Position numbers and translations under genes: made by a program. Below the pieces are notes generated by a model that was given only the letters and a program-made list of their open reading frames with translations, was not told the origin of the DNA and ran no database searches. A DNA stretch of 33,378 nt from Lacunisphaera sp. (GTDB lineage Bacteria > Verrucomicrobiota > Verrucomicrobiia > Opitutales > Opitutaceae), in NCBI GenBank assembly GCA_029945855.1, contig JAQSDJ010000033.1, forward strand, positions 6,799 to 40,176, read 5' to 3'. This document shows, in pieces, positions 1 through 7,900 of the stretch (position 1 is its first letter; the number at the start of each line of letters is the position of its first letter).

Positions 1-57
1 ATCCCGCCAGCGCCAGCCAGTTCGCGTGCGAGGCGGGATCAGCGATCCCGCCCTACA
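1..57. repeat. REPIN-like repeat, family A (left part cut by window edge)
   Basis: Positions 32-57 carry the arm GGCGGGATCAGCGATCCCGCC followed by CTACA split as in other copies; the arm is itself a hairpin (GGCGGGATC/GATCCCGCC around AGC). The end of an inverted first arm is visible at 1-8. The same element recurs at 1249-1322 and 15924-15997. It sits just downstream of the minus-strand gene ending at 66. Confidence 0.8.
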
Positions 58-65
58 AATCGACC

Positions 66-548
66 TCAATATGCGATGTTCAGCTTCTTATAGATGAAGT
101 GCAGCAGCCACGCGGGGCCGATGAGCAGGAAGACCACATCCTTGAAGAACGACGGTTTTTTACCCTCGATCTTGTGGCCGATGAACTGGCCGATCCACGC
201 CAGCACGAAGAGGATCAGGCTGCTTTTCCAGATGGGGAACGGGCAGTGGAGAGACTGCAGTTCCAGCACGATGCAGCAGCCCGCGATGAAACCGAGCAGA
301 CCGAACGCCAGCGGCACCGACAGCCGGAAGTAGAAGACCAGGGCGGCGATGATGACCGGATGAACCCAGTGGAACCAGGGCAGCGGGCCGGCGATCACCG
401 CCGGCACCGGGATGGACCAGAGCAGGCCCAGCACACAGTAGAAAATGACGGGCACGCAGATCCAGTGGATGGTCTCGTTGGCGTGATCCTGGTGGCTCTC
501 GCCATATTCGGCGAACCACTGATCGGCGGACTTCCGGGGTGTGGCCAT
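66..548 (-). CDS. Mpo1-like / DUF962 membrane protein
   Basis: This 160-residue protein matches the DUF962 (YGL010w/Mpo1-like) family. The yeast member is an Fe-dependent dioxygenase acting on 2-hydroxy fatty acids; the bacterial role is not established. The N-terminal motif has Tyr15, His19, Asn24 and His28 (SHQDHANETIHW), and a second motif near residues 117-130 reads WIGQFIGHKIEGKKP, matching the two conserved histidine blocks of the family. Four hydrophobic segments (about 31-50, 63-80, 80-98, 108-125) predict an inner-membrane protein. The length is normal for the family. The start ATG follows GTCACCCC with no Shine-Dalgarno sequence. It is transcribed alone, divergently from the YceI gene. 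The family assignment is firm; the substrate is unknown. Confidence 0.85.
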   Translation of the reverse strand: MATPRKSADQWFAEYGESHQDHANETIHWICVPVIFYCVLGLLWSIPVPAVIAGPLPWFHWVHPVIIAALVFYFRLSVPLAFGLLGFIAGCCIVLELQSLHCPFPIWKSSLILFVLAWIGQFIGHKIEGKKPSFFKDVVFLLIGPAWLLHFIYKKLNIAY

Positions 549-606
549 GGGGTGACGGCCGGAAGGTTGCCGCGCCCCGCCGCCGGGCGCAAGCTTGACT
601 ACTGGC

Positions 607-657
607 GGGGGCCAGACCGCCTTATGGCACCGAAAGTCAGGTTTGCGGTCTGACCCC
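607..657. repeat. Inverted repeat (REP-like palindrome) in divergent promoter region
   Basis: GGGG-C-CAGACCGC (608-620) is complementary to GCGGTCTG-A-CCCC (645-657), giving a 12-bp stem with one internal mismatch and a 24-nt loop. It lies between the divergent starts at 548 and 678. It may be a REP-type element or an mRNA 5' hairpin for the YceI gene; no promoter could be assigned. Confidence 0.6.
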
Positions 658-677
658 TGACAATCACACTCCCCGCC

Positions 678-1235
678 ATGAATGTCGTTCTGCGTCTCGC
701 CCTGTTCGTCCTTCTGCCCCTGTCCGTTCTAGCCGCCGAGCGCCCGCTGAAAATCGACCGCAGCCGCTCCTTTGTGGACGTCGACGTCGACGCGACGAAG
801 AACTTCACCGCCCACCTCGACCACTACGAGGCGAAGCTGACAGTGGACGAGGCCGGCAAGATCAAGAGCGGCGTCTTCACCTTCAAATTCAGCGACCTCA
901 AGAGCGGCAACAACGACCGCGACGCGGACATGATCAAGTGGCTGGGCGGCGGCGACCCCGAGGGGCGGTTTGAACTGGGCAATCTTGCGATCACGCCCAA
1001 TGGCCAGGGCCAGGCTTCCGGCCGGCTCACGTTCCATGGTGCCACCGAGCGCGTGGAATTCCCGATCAATCTCGCGAAGGAGGATGGCAGCTACACCATC
1101 ACGGCCGAGACGACCATCGACTACCGCAACTGGCACCTGAAGGTCATCCGCAAGGCCTTCCTGTTCTCGGTCGATCCGGTGGTGAAGATCCGCTTCAAGC
1201 TCACCGGCACGATCGTGACCGAGCCGGCGAAGTAA
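678..1235 (+). CDS. YceI family periplasmic protein
   Basis: This 185-residue protein has a signal peptide (about residues 1-19, ending near LAAERP) followed by a YceI lipocalin-like beta barrel. Typical family features are the opening phrase on Asp-x-Ser-x-Ser-phe-Val-Asp-Val, the central GVFTFKFSDLKSGN block, the D-x-D-x-x-M-x-K-W segment (DRDADMIKWL, about 79-88), and the C-terminal R-K-A-F-L-F-S-V-D-P-V-V-K-I segment. YceI proteins bind isoprenoid-type lipids in the periplasm; the ligand here cannot be read from sequence. The ATG is preceded by CACTCCCCGCC, with no Shine-Dalgarno sequence. The gene converges on the his operon, and a REPIN (1249-1322) fills the gap. Confidence 0.9.
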   Translation: MNVVLRLALFVLLPLSVLAAERPLKIDRSRSFVDVDVDATKNFTAHLDHYEAKLTVDEAGKIKSGVFTFKFSDLKSGNNDRDADMIKWLGGGDPEGRFELGNLAITPNGQGQASGRLTFHGATERVEFPINLAKEDGSYTITAETTIDYRNWHLKVIRKAFLFSVDPVVKIRFKLTGTIVTEPAK

Positions 1236-1248
1236 ATAAGGGTTCGTC

Positions 1249-1322
1249 TGTAGGGCGGGATCGCTGATCCCGCCTGCGTTAACCCCCGGTGCTCGGGGCG
1301 GGATCAGCGATCCCGCCCTACA
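1249..1322. repeat. REPIN-like repeat, family A (complete copy)
   Basis: The element is 74 nt long. Arm 1249-1274 is TGTAGGGCGGGATC-GCT-GATCCCGCC and arm 1297-1322 is its inverted copy, with a 22-nt spacer. Each arm folds alone and both together form a long stem. It sits exactly between the convergent yceI and hisIE stop codons, where it could act as a bidirectional terminator-like structure. Confidence 0.9.
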
Positions 1323-1323
1323 A

Positions 1324-1938
1324 TCATTTTCCTTTCGGCGCGTGCCGCTTTTCCAGCACGGCGAGCGCGGCGGCGAGTGACAGCTTCCGCACGCGCAGGA
1401 GCACGATGAGGTGGTAGAGCAGGTCCGCGGCCTCGCCGGCGAATTCCTTGTCGCCCGCGCGGAGCGCCGCCAGCGCCGTCTCGACGCCCTCCTCGCCGAC
1501 CTTTTGCGCGACGCGCGCCACGCCTTCCTTGGCCAGGCGGACGGTGTAGCTCTTGGTGTCGCCCGACTTGATCCGGGCGTTGATGGTTTGCTCCAGCTGC
1601 GCGAGGAAGCCGACGCCGCGGGCGCCGTCGTCGCCGAAGCAGCTGGGCGTGCCGCGGTGGCAGGTCGGGCCGTCGGGCCGGGCCGTGACGAGCAGCGTGT
1701 CGTTGTCGCAGTCGACCTTCACGTCGACGAGGTGCAGGAAATTCCTCGAGGACTCGCCCTTGACCCAGAGGCGTTGCTTGGAGCGGCTGAAGAAGGTGAC
1801 CTTCTTCGTGCGCAGCGTCTGCTTCAGCGCCGCGGCGTCCATGTAGCCAAGCATGAGCACCTGCAGGGTGGCGGCGTCCTGCACGATGGCGGGCACGAGG
1901 CCGGCGTTTTTCTTCCAGTCGATCTTGGGGCGTTTCAT
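1324..1938 (-). CDS. hisIE: Bifunctional phosphoribosyl-AMP cyclohydrolase / phosphoribosyl-ATP pyrophosphatase
   Basis: This cytosolic enzyme catalyses steps 2 and 3 of histidine synthesis: PR-ATP to PR-AMP, then ring opening to ProFAR. The cyclohydrolase half is N-terminal (about 1-115). It has the metal-binding DCDND motif (Cys77 with Asp76, Asp78, Asp80) and the zinc cysteines Cys93 and Cys100 in GPTCHRGTPSC. The pyrophosphohydrolase half (about 116-204) has the EEGVE motif at 150-154 and EAADLLYH at 170-177. The length of 204 is normal for fused HisIE. It is the last gene of the his operon. The ATG follows TTTCCCAA without a Shine-Dalgarno sequence. The fusion and terminal position match the enterobacterial operon type. 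Confidence 0.96.
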   Translation of the reverse strand: MKRPKIDWKKNAGLVPAIVQDAATLQVLMLGYMDAAALKQTLRTKKVTFFSRSKQRLWVKGESSRNFLHLVDVKVDCDNDTLLVTARPDGPTCHRGTPSCFGDDGARGVGFLAQLEQTINARIKSGDTKSYTVRLAKEGVARVAQKVGEEGVETALAALRAGDKEFAGEAADLLYHLIVLLRVRKLSLAAALAVLEKRHAPKGK

Positions 1939-2033
1939 TTGGGAAAGGTTTTAAACACAGAGTTCGCGGAGGGCGCGGAGAAATACAAAACTCAACTCTG
2001 GGTTCTCCGGGTTTAAAGGTTTGGCCGTCAGAA

Positions 2034-2801
2034 TCATGGCCGGATGGAAATGCCGTCGGCGATGAGCTGGGCTTTCAGGGCGGGAATCTTGATGGTGCCC
2101 TTGTGAAAGACCGACGCGGCAAGCGCGCCGTCCACGCCGGCCAGGCGGAAGACGTCGTGGAAGTGGGCGATGGTGCCGGCGCCGCCGGAGGCCACGAGCG
2201 GGATGCCCAGCACGGCGCGCACGAGCTTCAGCTGGGGGACATCGTAACCCTGCCGCATGCCGTCCTGGTTCATGCAGTTCAGCACGACCTCGCCGGCGCC
2301 GAGTTGCTGCGCCTCGCGGGCCCAGTCGATGGTCCGCCAGCGCGTGGCCTGGGTCTTGCCCGGGTCGCCGGTGTATTGCTTCACGAAGTAGTCGCCACCC
2401 TCCTGCCGGCTGTCGATGCCGACCACGACGCACTGGGAACCGAACTCGGCGGCCAGTTCGGTGATGAGCGCGGGATTTTCCAGCGCGGGGGAATTGATGG
2501 AGATCTTGTCCGCCCCGCCGTGCAGGATCTGGCGGGCCCCGTCGAGCGAGCGGATGCCGCCGGCCACGCAGAAGGGAATGTCGAGCACGCGGGCGACGCG
2601 GGTCACCCAGTCGGTCGAGACCGTGCGGCCGTCGCTGCTGGCGGTGATGTCGTAGAATACCAGCTCGTCGGCCCCCTCGTCGCGGTAGCGCTGGGCGAGT
2701 TCGATGATATCGCCCACGATCTCGTGGTCGCGGAACTGCGTGCCCTTGACGACCTGGCCGTCGCGGACGTCGAGGCAGGGAATGATGCGGCGGGCTAACA
2801 T
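2034..2801 (-). CDS. hisF: Imidazole glycerol phosphate synthase, cyclase subunit
   Basis: HisF is a (beta/alpha)8 barrel. It uses ammonia from HisH to convert PRFAR to imidazole glycerol phosphate and AICAR (histidine step 5). The catalytic aspartates are in place: Asp11 (PCLDVRDG) and Asp130 (VVVGID). The phosphate-binding ends VAGGIRS (about 79-85) and ASGGAGT are present. At 255 residues it is full length. By memory of E. coli HisF, blocks such as [28 protein letters not shown] and [12 protein letters not shown] are very similar, suggesting the gamma-proteobacterial HisF lineage. The start ATG lies after ACTCCCAA. The roughly 95-nt gap to hisIE (1939-2033) contains a short inverted repeat TTTAAAC/GTTTAAA (1950-1956, 2011-2017). 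Confidence 0.97.
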   Translation of the reverse strand: MLARRIIPCLDVRDGQVVKGTQFRDHEIVGDIIELAQRYRDEGADELVFYDITASSDGRTVSTDWVTRVARVLDIPFCVAGGIRSLDGARQILHGGADKISINSPALENPALITELAAEFGSQCVVVGIDSRQEGGDYFVKQYTGDPGKTQATRWRTIDWAREAQQLGAGEVVLNCMNQDGMRQGYDVPQLKLVRAVLGIPLVASGGAGTIAHFHDVFRLAGVDGALAASVFHKGTIKIPALKAQLIADGISIRP

Positions 2802-2841
2802 TTGGGAGTGAAAGTGAGAGGGAAGGTGAAAGTGGGCCGAC

Positions 2842-3570
2842 TCAGACGGAAAGGGCCTCTTTTAGCGTGAATTTCTTCTCGTAGAGCGCGCGGCCGACAA
2901 TGGCGCCGGCGGCGCCGGTGGGCTGCAGCGCGCGCAAATCGTCGAGCGACGACACGCCGCCCGAGGCTTGGATCTGGAGCGAGGGGAATTTCTTCACGAG
3001 GGCGGCATAGAGCGCGGTGTTCGGGCCGGTCAGCTTGCCGTCGCGGCTGATGTCGGTGCACAAGATGTGAACCAGGCCGGCGGCCAGGTAGTCGTTCAGA
3101 AAATCGTCGAGTGCGACCCCCGTGGTTTCCTGCCAGCCGGCGGCGGCGATGCGGGGCGTGCCGGTCGGATCAAGACGGACATCGGGCGAAAGAATGATGT
3201 GCCGGGCGCCGAAGCGGGCAAACCAGCCCTTGACGCGAGCAGGTTCGCGCACGGCGAGGGAACCGACGATCACCCGCTGAGCGCCGGAGGCCAGCAGGGC
3301 CTCGACCTGGGACTCATCGCGAATGCCGCCGCCGGTTTGGACGAGCAGGCCGCTTTCGCGGGCGAGCTGCTGGACGAGGGGAGTCTGGCGCCGGGTCGGA
3401 TCCTTGGTGCCGTCGAGGTCGACGACATGGAGCCAGGTGGCGCCGGCCGCGGCGAAGTCCCGGGCCACGGCAAGCGGGTCGGTGCCGTAGGTCGTTTCCT
3501 GGTCGAACTTACCCTCGGTCAGGCGCACGACGCGCCCACCGCGAAGGTCGATGGCTGGGTAGATGATCAT
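2842..3570 (-). CDS. hisA: ProFAR isomerase (HisA)
   Basis: HisA converts ProFAR to PRFAR by an Amadori rearrangement (histidine step 4). The 242-residue half-barrel duplicate begins [17 protein letters not shown], with catalytic Asp8 and Asp130 (SPDVRLD) and the glycine-rich phosphate sites QTGGGIR (about 79-84) and QASGGVSS. The open frame continues far upstream, but the family N-terminus fixes the start at 3570; an upstream start would add unrelated sequence. The residues before Asp130 read LSP rather than the more usual hydrophobic LAL. The 59-nt gap to hisH contains a 21-nt palindromic motif (3596-3616) shared with the hisB/hisC junction. Confidence 0.95.
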   Translation of the reverse strand: MIIYPAIDLRGGRVVRLTEGKFDQETTYGTDPLAVARDFAAAGATWLHVVDLDGTKDPTRRQTPLVQQLARESGLLVQTGGGIRDESQVEALLASGAQRVIVGSLAVREPARVKGWFARFGARHIILSPDVRLDPTGTPRIAAAGWQETTGVALDDFLNDYLAAGLVHILCTDISRDGKLTGPNTALYAALVKKFPSLQIQASGGVSSLDDLRALQPTGAAGAIVGRALYEKKFTLKEALSV

Positions 3571-3595
3571 GATTGCGCGGTCGGATCCGGATAAT

Positions 3596-3616
3596 TTGTC
3601 AATTAATACGTTACAA
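3596..3616. promoter_or_regulatory. 21-nt imperfect palindrome in the hisH-hisA gap
   Basis: On the minus strand this reads TTGTAACGTA-T-TAATTGACAA, matching the perfect palindrome at 5404-5424 at 17 of 21 positions. It lies 26 nt upstream of the hisA start. It could be an operator or internal promoter element (it contains a TTGACA hexamer on the minus strand) or a small repeat. Function is not known. Confidence 0.5.
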
Positions 3617-3629
3617 ACGTGCGGGGGGC

Positions 3630-4223
3630 TCAGACGCGGCCCTCCACGAAATTTTTCAGCAGGCGGGCGCCGGCGGGGCCGGAACGCTCGGGGTGGAACT
3701 GGACGCCGGAGAAGTTGCCGCGCTGCACGATGGCGGTGAACGGCCGGCCGTGGTCGCAGCTGGCGACGGTGAAGGCGTTCACCGGGGCGGCGTAGCTGTG
3801 CACGAAGTAGAAGCGGGCGTCGGGGCCGATGCCGTCGAGCAGGCCGGGATCCCGGCCGGTCAGGACCGTGTTCCAGCCCATGTGCGGGACCGTGATGCCG
3901 GGCGACTCGGGCAGCAGCGCCACCGTGCCGGGAATCAGCCCGAGCGTCTCGGTCGGGCCCTCCTCGGAATTTTCGAAGAGCAACTGCATGCCGAGGCAGA
4001 TGCCGAGCACCGGCTGGGTGAGGCCGCGGACGCAATCGACGAGTCCCTTGGCCTGCAGGCGCTTCATGCCCTCGACGGCGGAACCGACGCCGGGGAGGAT
4101 GACGCGTGTGGCCGCGCGGATGACCGCGGGGTCGGCCGTGAGTTCGCTTTGCACGCCGAGCCGCTCGAGCGCGAAGCGCACCGATGCGATGTTGGCGCCG
4201 CCGCTGTCGACGATGGCTAGCAT
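3630..4223 (-). CDS. hisH: Imidazole glycerol phosphate synthase, glutaminase subunit
   Basis: HisH is a class I (triad) glutamine amidotransferase. It hydrolyses glutamine and passes ammonia through HisF in histidine step 5. The catalytic triad is Cys76 (LGICLGMQLLF), His177 and Glu179 (GVQFHPERSG). The oxyanion region around PGVGS (44-48) is present. The length of 197 is standard. The ATG at 4223 follows ATATTTCCC, with no Shine-Dalgarno sequence. It lies between hisB and hisA, as in enterobacteria. A double-hairpin repeat (4233-4294) sits upstream in the gap to hisB. Confidence 0.96.
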   Translation of the reverse strand: MLAIVDSGGANIASVRFALERLGVQSELTADPAVIRAATRVILPGVGSAVEGMKRLQAKGLVDCVRGLTQPVLGICLGMQLLFENSEEGPTETLGLIPGTVALLPESPGITVPHMGWNTVLTGRDPGLLDGIGPDARFYFVHSYAAPVNAFTVASCDHGRPFTAIVQRGNFSGVQFHPERSGPAGARLLKNFVEGRV

Positions 4224-4232
4224 GGGAAATAT

Positions 4233-4294
4233 TGGAGCCGCACCGACCCCGGTGCGGAAGGGTCATCGTGCGCGGCGAGGTCGCCGCGCCTCCA
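4233..4294. repeat. REPIN-like double hairpin between hisB and hisH
   Basis: Hairpin 1 is CCGCACCG/CGGTGCGG (4238-4245/4250-4257) and hairpin 2 is GCGCGGCGA/TCGCCGCGC (4270-4278/4281-4289). The outer ends TGGAG (4233-4237) and CTCCA (4290-4294) are inverted. The overall shape matches the other REPIN-like elements, but the sequence family is different. Confidence 0.7.
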
Positions 4295-4308
4295 GCAAGA
4301 GGCATTCA

Positions 4309-5373
4309 TCAGAGGACTCCTTTGCTGCTCGGGATTTCCGTGCCGGCGCCGCGGGCGAGGGCGGGCTTGAGCGCGCGGCCGAAGCCCTTGAACAACGCCT
4401 CGACCATGTGGTGCGTGTTGTCGCCGGTGACGCTCATGTTCAAGGTCAGGGCGAGGTTGTCGCTGACCGATTTGAAGAAGTGCGCCACCATCTCGGTGGG
4501 CATTTCGCCGACGCGATCGCGCGGGAACTTGGCGTCGAAGACCAGCCAGGCCCGGCCGCTGAGGTCGAGGGCGACCTGGGCGAGGGATTCGTCCATGGGC
4601 ATGACAAAACCGTAGCGACCGATGCCACGCTTGTCGCCCAAGGCCTGCTTCAGCGCGCTGCCGAGGGCGAGGCCGGTGTCCTCGATCGTGTGGTGCTCGT
4701 CGATATGCAGGTCGCCCTCGCACGCGATGACCAGGCTGATGCCGGCATGGCGGGCGATCTGCTCCAGCATGTGGTCAAAGAATCCGAGTCCGGTCGCGAG
4801 TTTGACGGGGGCGGTGGCGTCGAGGTCCACCGTGACGGTGATCTTCGTCTCCTTGGTGTTCCGCACGACGGTGGCGCGGCGCGGGGCGTCGACCAGCTGG
4901 CGGGCGATTTCCGGCCAGCCGAGCGTCTTGCGGTCGTAGCGCAGGCCGCGGATGCCGAGGTTCTGGGCGAGAGTAACATCGGTCTCGCGATCACCGATGA
5001 CGGCGGACAGCTCGCGCGACCAGGTGACGTCCTTCATGTAGTCGGTCAGCAGGCCGAGCTTGGGCTTGCGGCAGTCGCAACGGTCGGCGGAGGTGTGCGG
5101 ACACACGCGCACGGCCTCGAAGTCGATCCCTTGGGAGGACAAGAGGTCGAGGAGCAGTTTCTGGGGCGGACGAAATTCCTCCTCGCGGAAGCTCGGGGTG
5201 CCGAGACCGTCCTGGTTGGTGACCATGACGAACTTCCAGCCGGCGTCGCGCAGCCGGAGCAGGGCGGGGATGACGGCGGGCTCGAGGGCGAGCTTGTCGA
5301 GGCGGTCGACCTGCTGGTCGAACGGCTCGGCGATGAGCGTGCCGTCGCGGTCGATGAAGAGTATTTTTTTCAT
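4309..5373 (-). CDS. hisB: Bifunctional histidinol-phosphatase / imidazoleglycerol-phosphate dehydratase
   Basis: The N-terminal HAD phosphatase (about 1-165) performs step 8 and the C-terminal IGPD domain (about 166-354) performs step 6. The HAD nucleophile motif is FIDRDGTL, with Asp8 and Asp10. A Cys/His cluster CPHTSADRCDCRKP (about 92-105) matches the zinc loop of HisB-N. IGPD metal-binding motifs are visible: FFDHMLEQIARHAG and HIDEHHTIEDTG, plus a later His near the C terminus (NTHHMVEALFK). The length of 354 fits the E. coli-type fusion. The fused form is typical of gamma-proteobacteria and Bacteroidetes and less usual elsewhere, so its presence here supports an imported operon type. 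Confidence 0.96.
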   Translation of the reverse strand: MKKILFIDRDGTLIAEPFDQQVDRLDKLALEPAVIPALLRLRDAGWKFVMVTNQDGLGTPSFREEEFRPPQKLLLDLLSSQGIDFEAVRVCPHTSADRCDCRKPKLGLLTDYMKDVTWSRELSAVIGDRETDVTLAQNLGIRGLRYDRKTLGWPEIARQLVDAPRRATVVRNTKETKITVTVDLDATAPVKLATGLGFFDHMLEQIARHAGISLVIACEGDLHIDEHHTIEDTGLALGSALKQALGDKRGIGRYGFVMPMDESLAQVALDLSGRAWLVFDAKFPRDRVGEMPTEMVAHFFKSVSDNLALTLNMSVTGDNTHHMVEALFKGFGRALKPALARGAGTEIPSSKGVL

Positions 5374-5403
5374 GGCGAGATCGGGCGGGACGAGAAGGGC
5401 AAT

Positions 5404-5424
5404 TTGTAACCTAATAGGTTACAA
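5404..5424. promoter_or_regulatory. 21-nt perfect palindrome at the hisC-hisB junction
   Basis: The plus strand reads TTGTAACCTA-A-TAGGTTACAA: two 10-bp arms around a single central base. The hisC stop codon (5419-5421) lies within it, and it ends 31 nt before the hisB start. A related copy is at 3596-3616. The size and symmetry suit a dimeric regulator, but no regulator is identified. Confidence 0.6.
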
Positions 5425-6522
5425 GGGCGGATTGGACAGTCGTGCCAAGACCTCCAGGGTGGCGTTGTTTTCTTCGGCGGTGCCGACGGTGAGGCGGATG
5501 TGATTGGGCACGTCCTTGCTGCGGTCGCGCCAGACGACGCCCGCGGCGCGGCCGGCGGCCATGATGCGGGCGGAGTCGGCGACCTCGATCAGCAGGTAGT
5601 TGGCGTCGCTTGGCCAGACGCGCTTCACCGCGGGTAATTTCGCCAGCGCGGTAGCGAGGCGCGCCCGCTCGGCGACAAGGGCAGCCACGGATTCGCGCGC
5701 GGCGGCCAGGCCGGCGGGCGTGAGCGCGGCGAGGGCGGCCGCCAGCACGGGGGCGGGCACGGGATAAGGGGCGATGACCTTTTGCAGCACGGCGATCACC
5801 GCCGGGTCGGCGATGGTCGTGCCGACGCGGGCACCGGCGAGACCGTAGGCCTTGGAGAGGGTGCGCAGGACGACGAGGTTGGGATTCGCCGCAATCTCGG
5901 CGGCGAGGCTCGGCTGGCCGGAGAAATCCACGTAGGCCTCGTCGACCACGACGACGGCACGGCTGGCGAGCGAGCGCACGAGCGACAGGACGCCGGCGCG
6001 ATCCAGCAGGTTGCCCGTCGGGTTGTTGGGCGAACAGAGGAAGACAAGCTTCACCTCCGGGGTGGTTGCCTGGAGCACGGCGGCGGCATCGAGGGCGAAG
6101 TTTTTTTCGCGGATGAGCGGCACGGTGACGGTGCGCGCACCCTGGATGCCGGCGGCCACGACATACATGCCGTAGGTCGGCGGCGTGATCAGAATGGCAT
6201 CCTGCCCGGCGCGGCAGAAGGTGCGGAGCAAGAGGTCGATCCCCTCGTCGGAACCGCGCGTGACCAGCACCTGCGCGGGAGTGACGCCGTAAAGGGTGGC
6301 GAGTTGCGCGACGAGATCGGCGGGCTGCGGCTCCGGGTAACGGTTGAGCAGCGGCATGTGCACCGAGGGCGTCTCGGGGTTCTCGTTGGCATCGAGCCAA
6401 ACCCATCGACTGGGCTCAGGGCCGGCGCGGCCGCCCTTGGATTCCTTGCGCGCGGAACTGTAGGCCGTCAGCGCGAGGATGTCGGGACGGACGAGGGCGA
6501 GGACTTGGTCGACGGGAGTCAT
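5419..6522 (-). CDS. hisC: Histidinol-phosphate aminotransferase
   Basis: HisC is a PLP enzyme that transaminates imidazole-acetol phosphate to histidinol phosphate (step 7). Fold type I motifs are present: LDANENP (about 43-49), the SPNNPTG loop (164-170), Asp194 in VVDEAY for the pyridine nitrogen, and Lys224 in TLSKAYGLAGARVG for the Schiff base. At 367 residues it is slightly longer than the E. coli enzyme, mostly from a polar insertion near residues 24-38 (ARKESKGGRAGPEPS). The start ATG at 6522 follows CTACCCAACCC, with no Shine-Dalgarno sequence. A REPIN (6530-6592) occupies the hisD-hisC boundary. Confidence 0.96.
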   Translation of the reverse strand: MTPVDQVLALVRPDILALTAYSSARKESKGGRAGPEPSRWVWLDANENPETPSVHMPLLNRYPEPQPADLVAQLATLYGVTPAQVLVTRGSDEGIDLLLRTFCRAGQDAILITPPTYGMYVVAAGIQGARTVTVPLIREKNFALDAAAVLQATTPEVKLVFLCSPNNPTGNLLDRAGVLSLVRSLASRAVVVVDEAYVDFSGQPSLAAEIAANPNLVVLRTLSKAYGLAGARVGTTIADPAVIAVLQKVIAPYPVPAPVLAAALAALTPAGLAAARESVAALVAERARLATALAKLPAVKRVWPSDANYLLIEVADSARIMAAGRAAGVVWRDRSKDVPNHIRLTVGTAEENNATLEVLARLSNPPL

Positions 6523-6529
6523 GGGTTGG

Positions 6530-6592
6530 GTAGGGCGAATCCTCAGGATGAGCCGTTGTTCGACACGGCTCGTCGGGGACGACTCGCCCTAC
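6530..6592. repeat. REPIN-like repeat overlapping the hisD 3' end
   Basis: GTAGGGCGAATCCTCAGGAT (from 6530) and the inverse of GTAGGGCGAGTCGTCCCCGA (ending 6592) form facing arms whose outer 9 bases are identical. Both arms continue into GAGCCG/CGGCTC. The right arm encodes the last 16 residues of HisD. Confidence 0.75.
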
Positions 6593-7892
6593 CAGCGGCA
6601 AGTAGATCGAGACGTATTTTCACGGCGCGCTGGTGGGCGGCGAGGCCTTCGGCGAGGGCAAGGCGCTCGACGACCGGGCCGAGTTTTTGCAGGCCGGCCG
6701 GGCCGGCGGTCTGCACCGTCATGGTGCGCTGGAAATCGGACAGGCCCAGGCCGCTGCAGGCGCGGGCCCAGCCGTAGGTCGGGAGGACGTGGTTGGTGCC
6801 GCTGGCGTAGTCGCCGAGCGACTCGGGCGTCAGGTCGCCGAGAAAGACGGAGCCGGCGGTGGTGATGTCCGCCAGCAGCCCGCGCGGTCGGGCGACCTGC
6901 AAAATGAGGTGCTCGGGCGCGTAGCGGTTGGCGATCTCGACCGCCTCGTCGCGGCTGGCGGCGAGGAAGATGCGGCTGCGCTCCAGCGCGCGGCGGGCGA
7001 TGGCGGCGCGCGGCAGCGTGGCGAGTTGCGTGGCGAGCGCGGCTTGGACGCGCGCGGCGAATTTCTTTGAAAAAGCGACGAGCACCACCTGCGAGTCCGG
7101 GCCGTGCTCGGCCTGCGAGAGGAGATCGGCGGCGACGAAGGCGGGGTTGGCGCGGTTGTCGGCGATCACCAGCACCTCGGACGGTCCGGCCGGCAGGTCG
7201 AACGCGGCGCCGGCGGCATCACGCGACACCTGGAGCTTGGCCTCGGTGACGAAGGCGTTGCCCGGGCCGAAGAGCTTGTCGCATTTCGGCACACTGGCGG
7301 TCCCGTAGGCCATGGCCGCGATGGCCTGGGCGCCGCCGAGCTTGTAGACCGCGGTGATGCCACAGAGCCGCGCGGCGCAGAGGATCCACGGGTTGATGGC
7401 ACCGGTCTTGTCCGGCGGCGTGCAGAGGACGCGCCCGGGATTGTGGGCGAGCTGGGACGGGACGCCGAGCATCAGGGCGGTGGAGGGCAGCGGGGCGCTG
7501 CCGCCCGGCACGTAGAGGCCGACGCGGCCGATGGGACGCGCGGTCTTTTCGCAGACGATGCCCGGCGAGGTCTCGATCCGCAGGTCGTGAAACCGCTGGG
7601 CGGCGTGGAAGGTGTGGAGGTTGAGGTAGGCGGTGCGCAGCGCGGCCTTGTCGGCCCGGCCGAGCGCCGACTCGGCGGCGGCGAACTCGGCCTCCGTCAC
7701 GCGGAGCGAGCGCAGGGTGACGCCGTCGAATTTCTTCGTCAGCCGGCGCAGCGCCGCGTCGCCCTCGCGGCGCACGGCCGCGACGATCGCGCGCACGGCG
7801 GCGGCGACCGCGGGCTGCGCGGCCTGGGCCGGCCGCTGCAGGGCGGCGGTCCGGGCAGCGGGGGAGAGTTTTTTCCAGGGCAGGGGTTTCAT
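6543..7892 (-). CDS. hisD: Histidinol dehydrogenase
   Basis: HisD is the zinc- and NAD-dependent enzyme that oxidises histidinol to histidine in two steps (steps 9-10). The start chosen gives MKPLPWKKL and 449 residues; earlier in-frame codons add a Ser/Phe-rich unrelated stretch. Family motifs include GRVGLYVPGGSAPLPSTALML, the LLSQAEHGPDSQ block holding zinc Gln and His ligands, and NRYAPEHL, which supplies the catalytic Glu-His pair. The core ends at AVKIRLDLLAA; the last 16 residues (about 434-449, GRASRPRRAVSNNGSS) are encoded by a REPIN and have no counterpart that I recall in other HisD proteins. It lies between hisG and hisC. Confidence 0.95.
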   Translation of the reverse strand: MKPLPWKKLSPAARTAALQRPAQAAQPAVAAAVRAIVAAVRREGDAALRRLTKKFDGVTLRSLRVTEAEFAAAESALGRADKAALRTAYLNLHTFHAAQRFHDLRIETSPGIVCEKTARPIGRVGLYVPGGSAPLPSTALMLGVPSQLAHNPGRVLCTPPDKTGAINPWILCAARLCGITAVYKLGGAQAIAAMAYGTASVPKCDKLFGPGNAFVTEAKLQVSRDAAGAAFDLPAGPSEVLVIADNRANPAFVAADLLSQAEHGPDSQVVLVAFSKKFAARVQAALATQLATLPRAAIARRALERSRIFLAASRDEAVEIANRYAPEHLILQVARPRGLLADITTAGSVFLGDLTPESLGDYASGTNHVLPTYGWARACSGLGLSDFQRTMTVQTAGPAGLQKLGPVVERLALAEGLAAHQRAVKIRLDLLAAGRASRPRRAVSNNGSS

Positions 7893-7900
7893 GGGAAAAG

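Noticed and set aside
99-653. Long plus-strand frame opposite the Mpo1-like gene
   Set aside because: It is a shadow frame in GC-rich DNA; its low-complexity charged composition has no domain, while the minus strand encodes a clear DUF962 protein.
1950-2017. Regulatory palindrome in the hisF-hisIE gap (TTTAAAC/GTTTAAA)
   Set aside because: Only 7 bp on each side, 54 nt apart, with poor pairing between; too weak to call.
3829-5409. 526-codon plus-strand frame across hisH and hisB
   Set aside because: It is antisense to two well-conserved His enzymes and has no recognisable domain.
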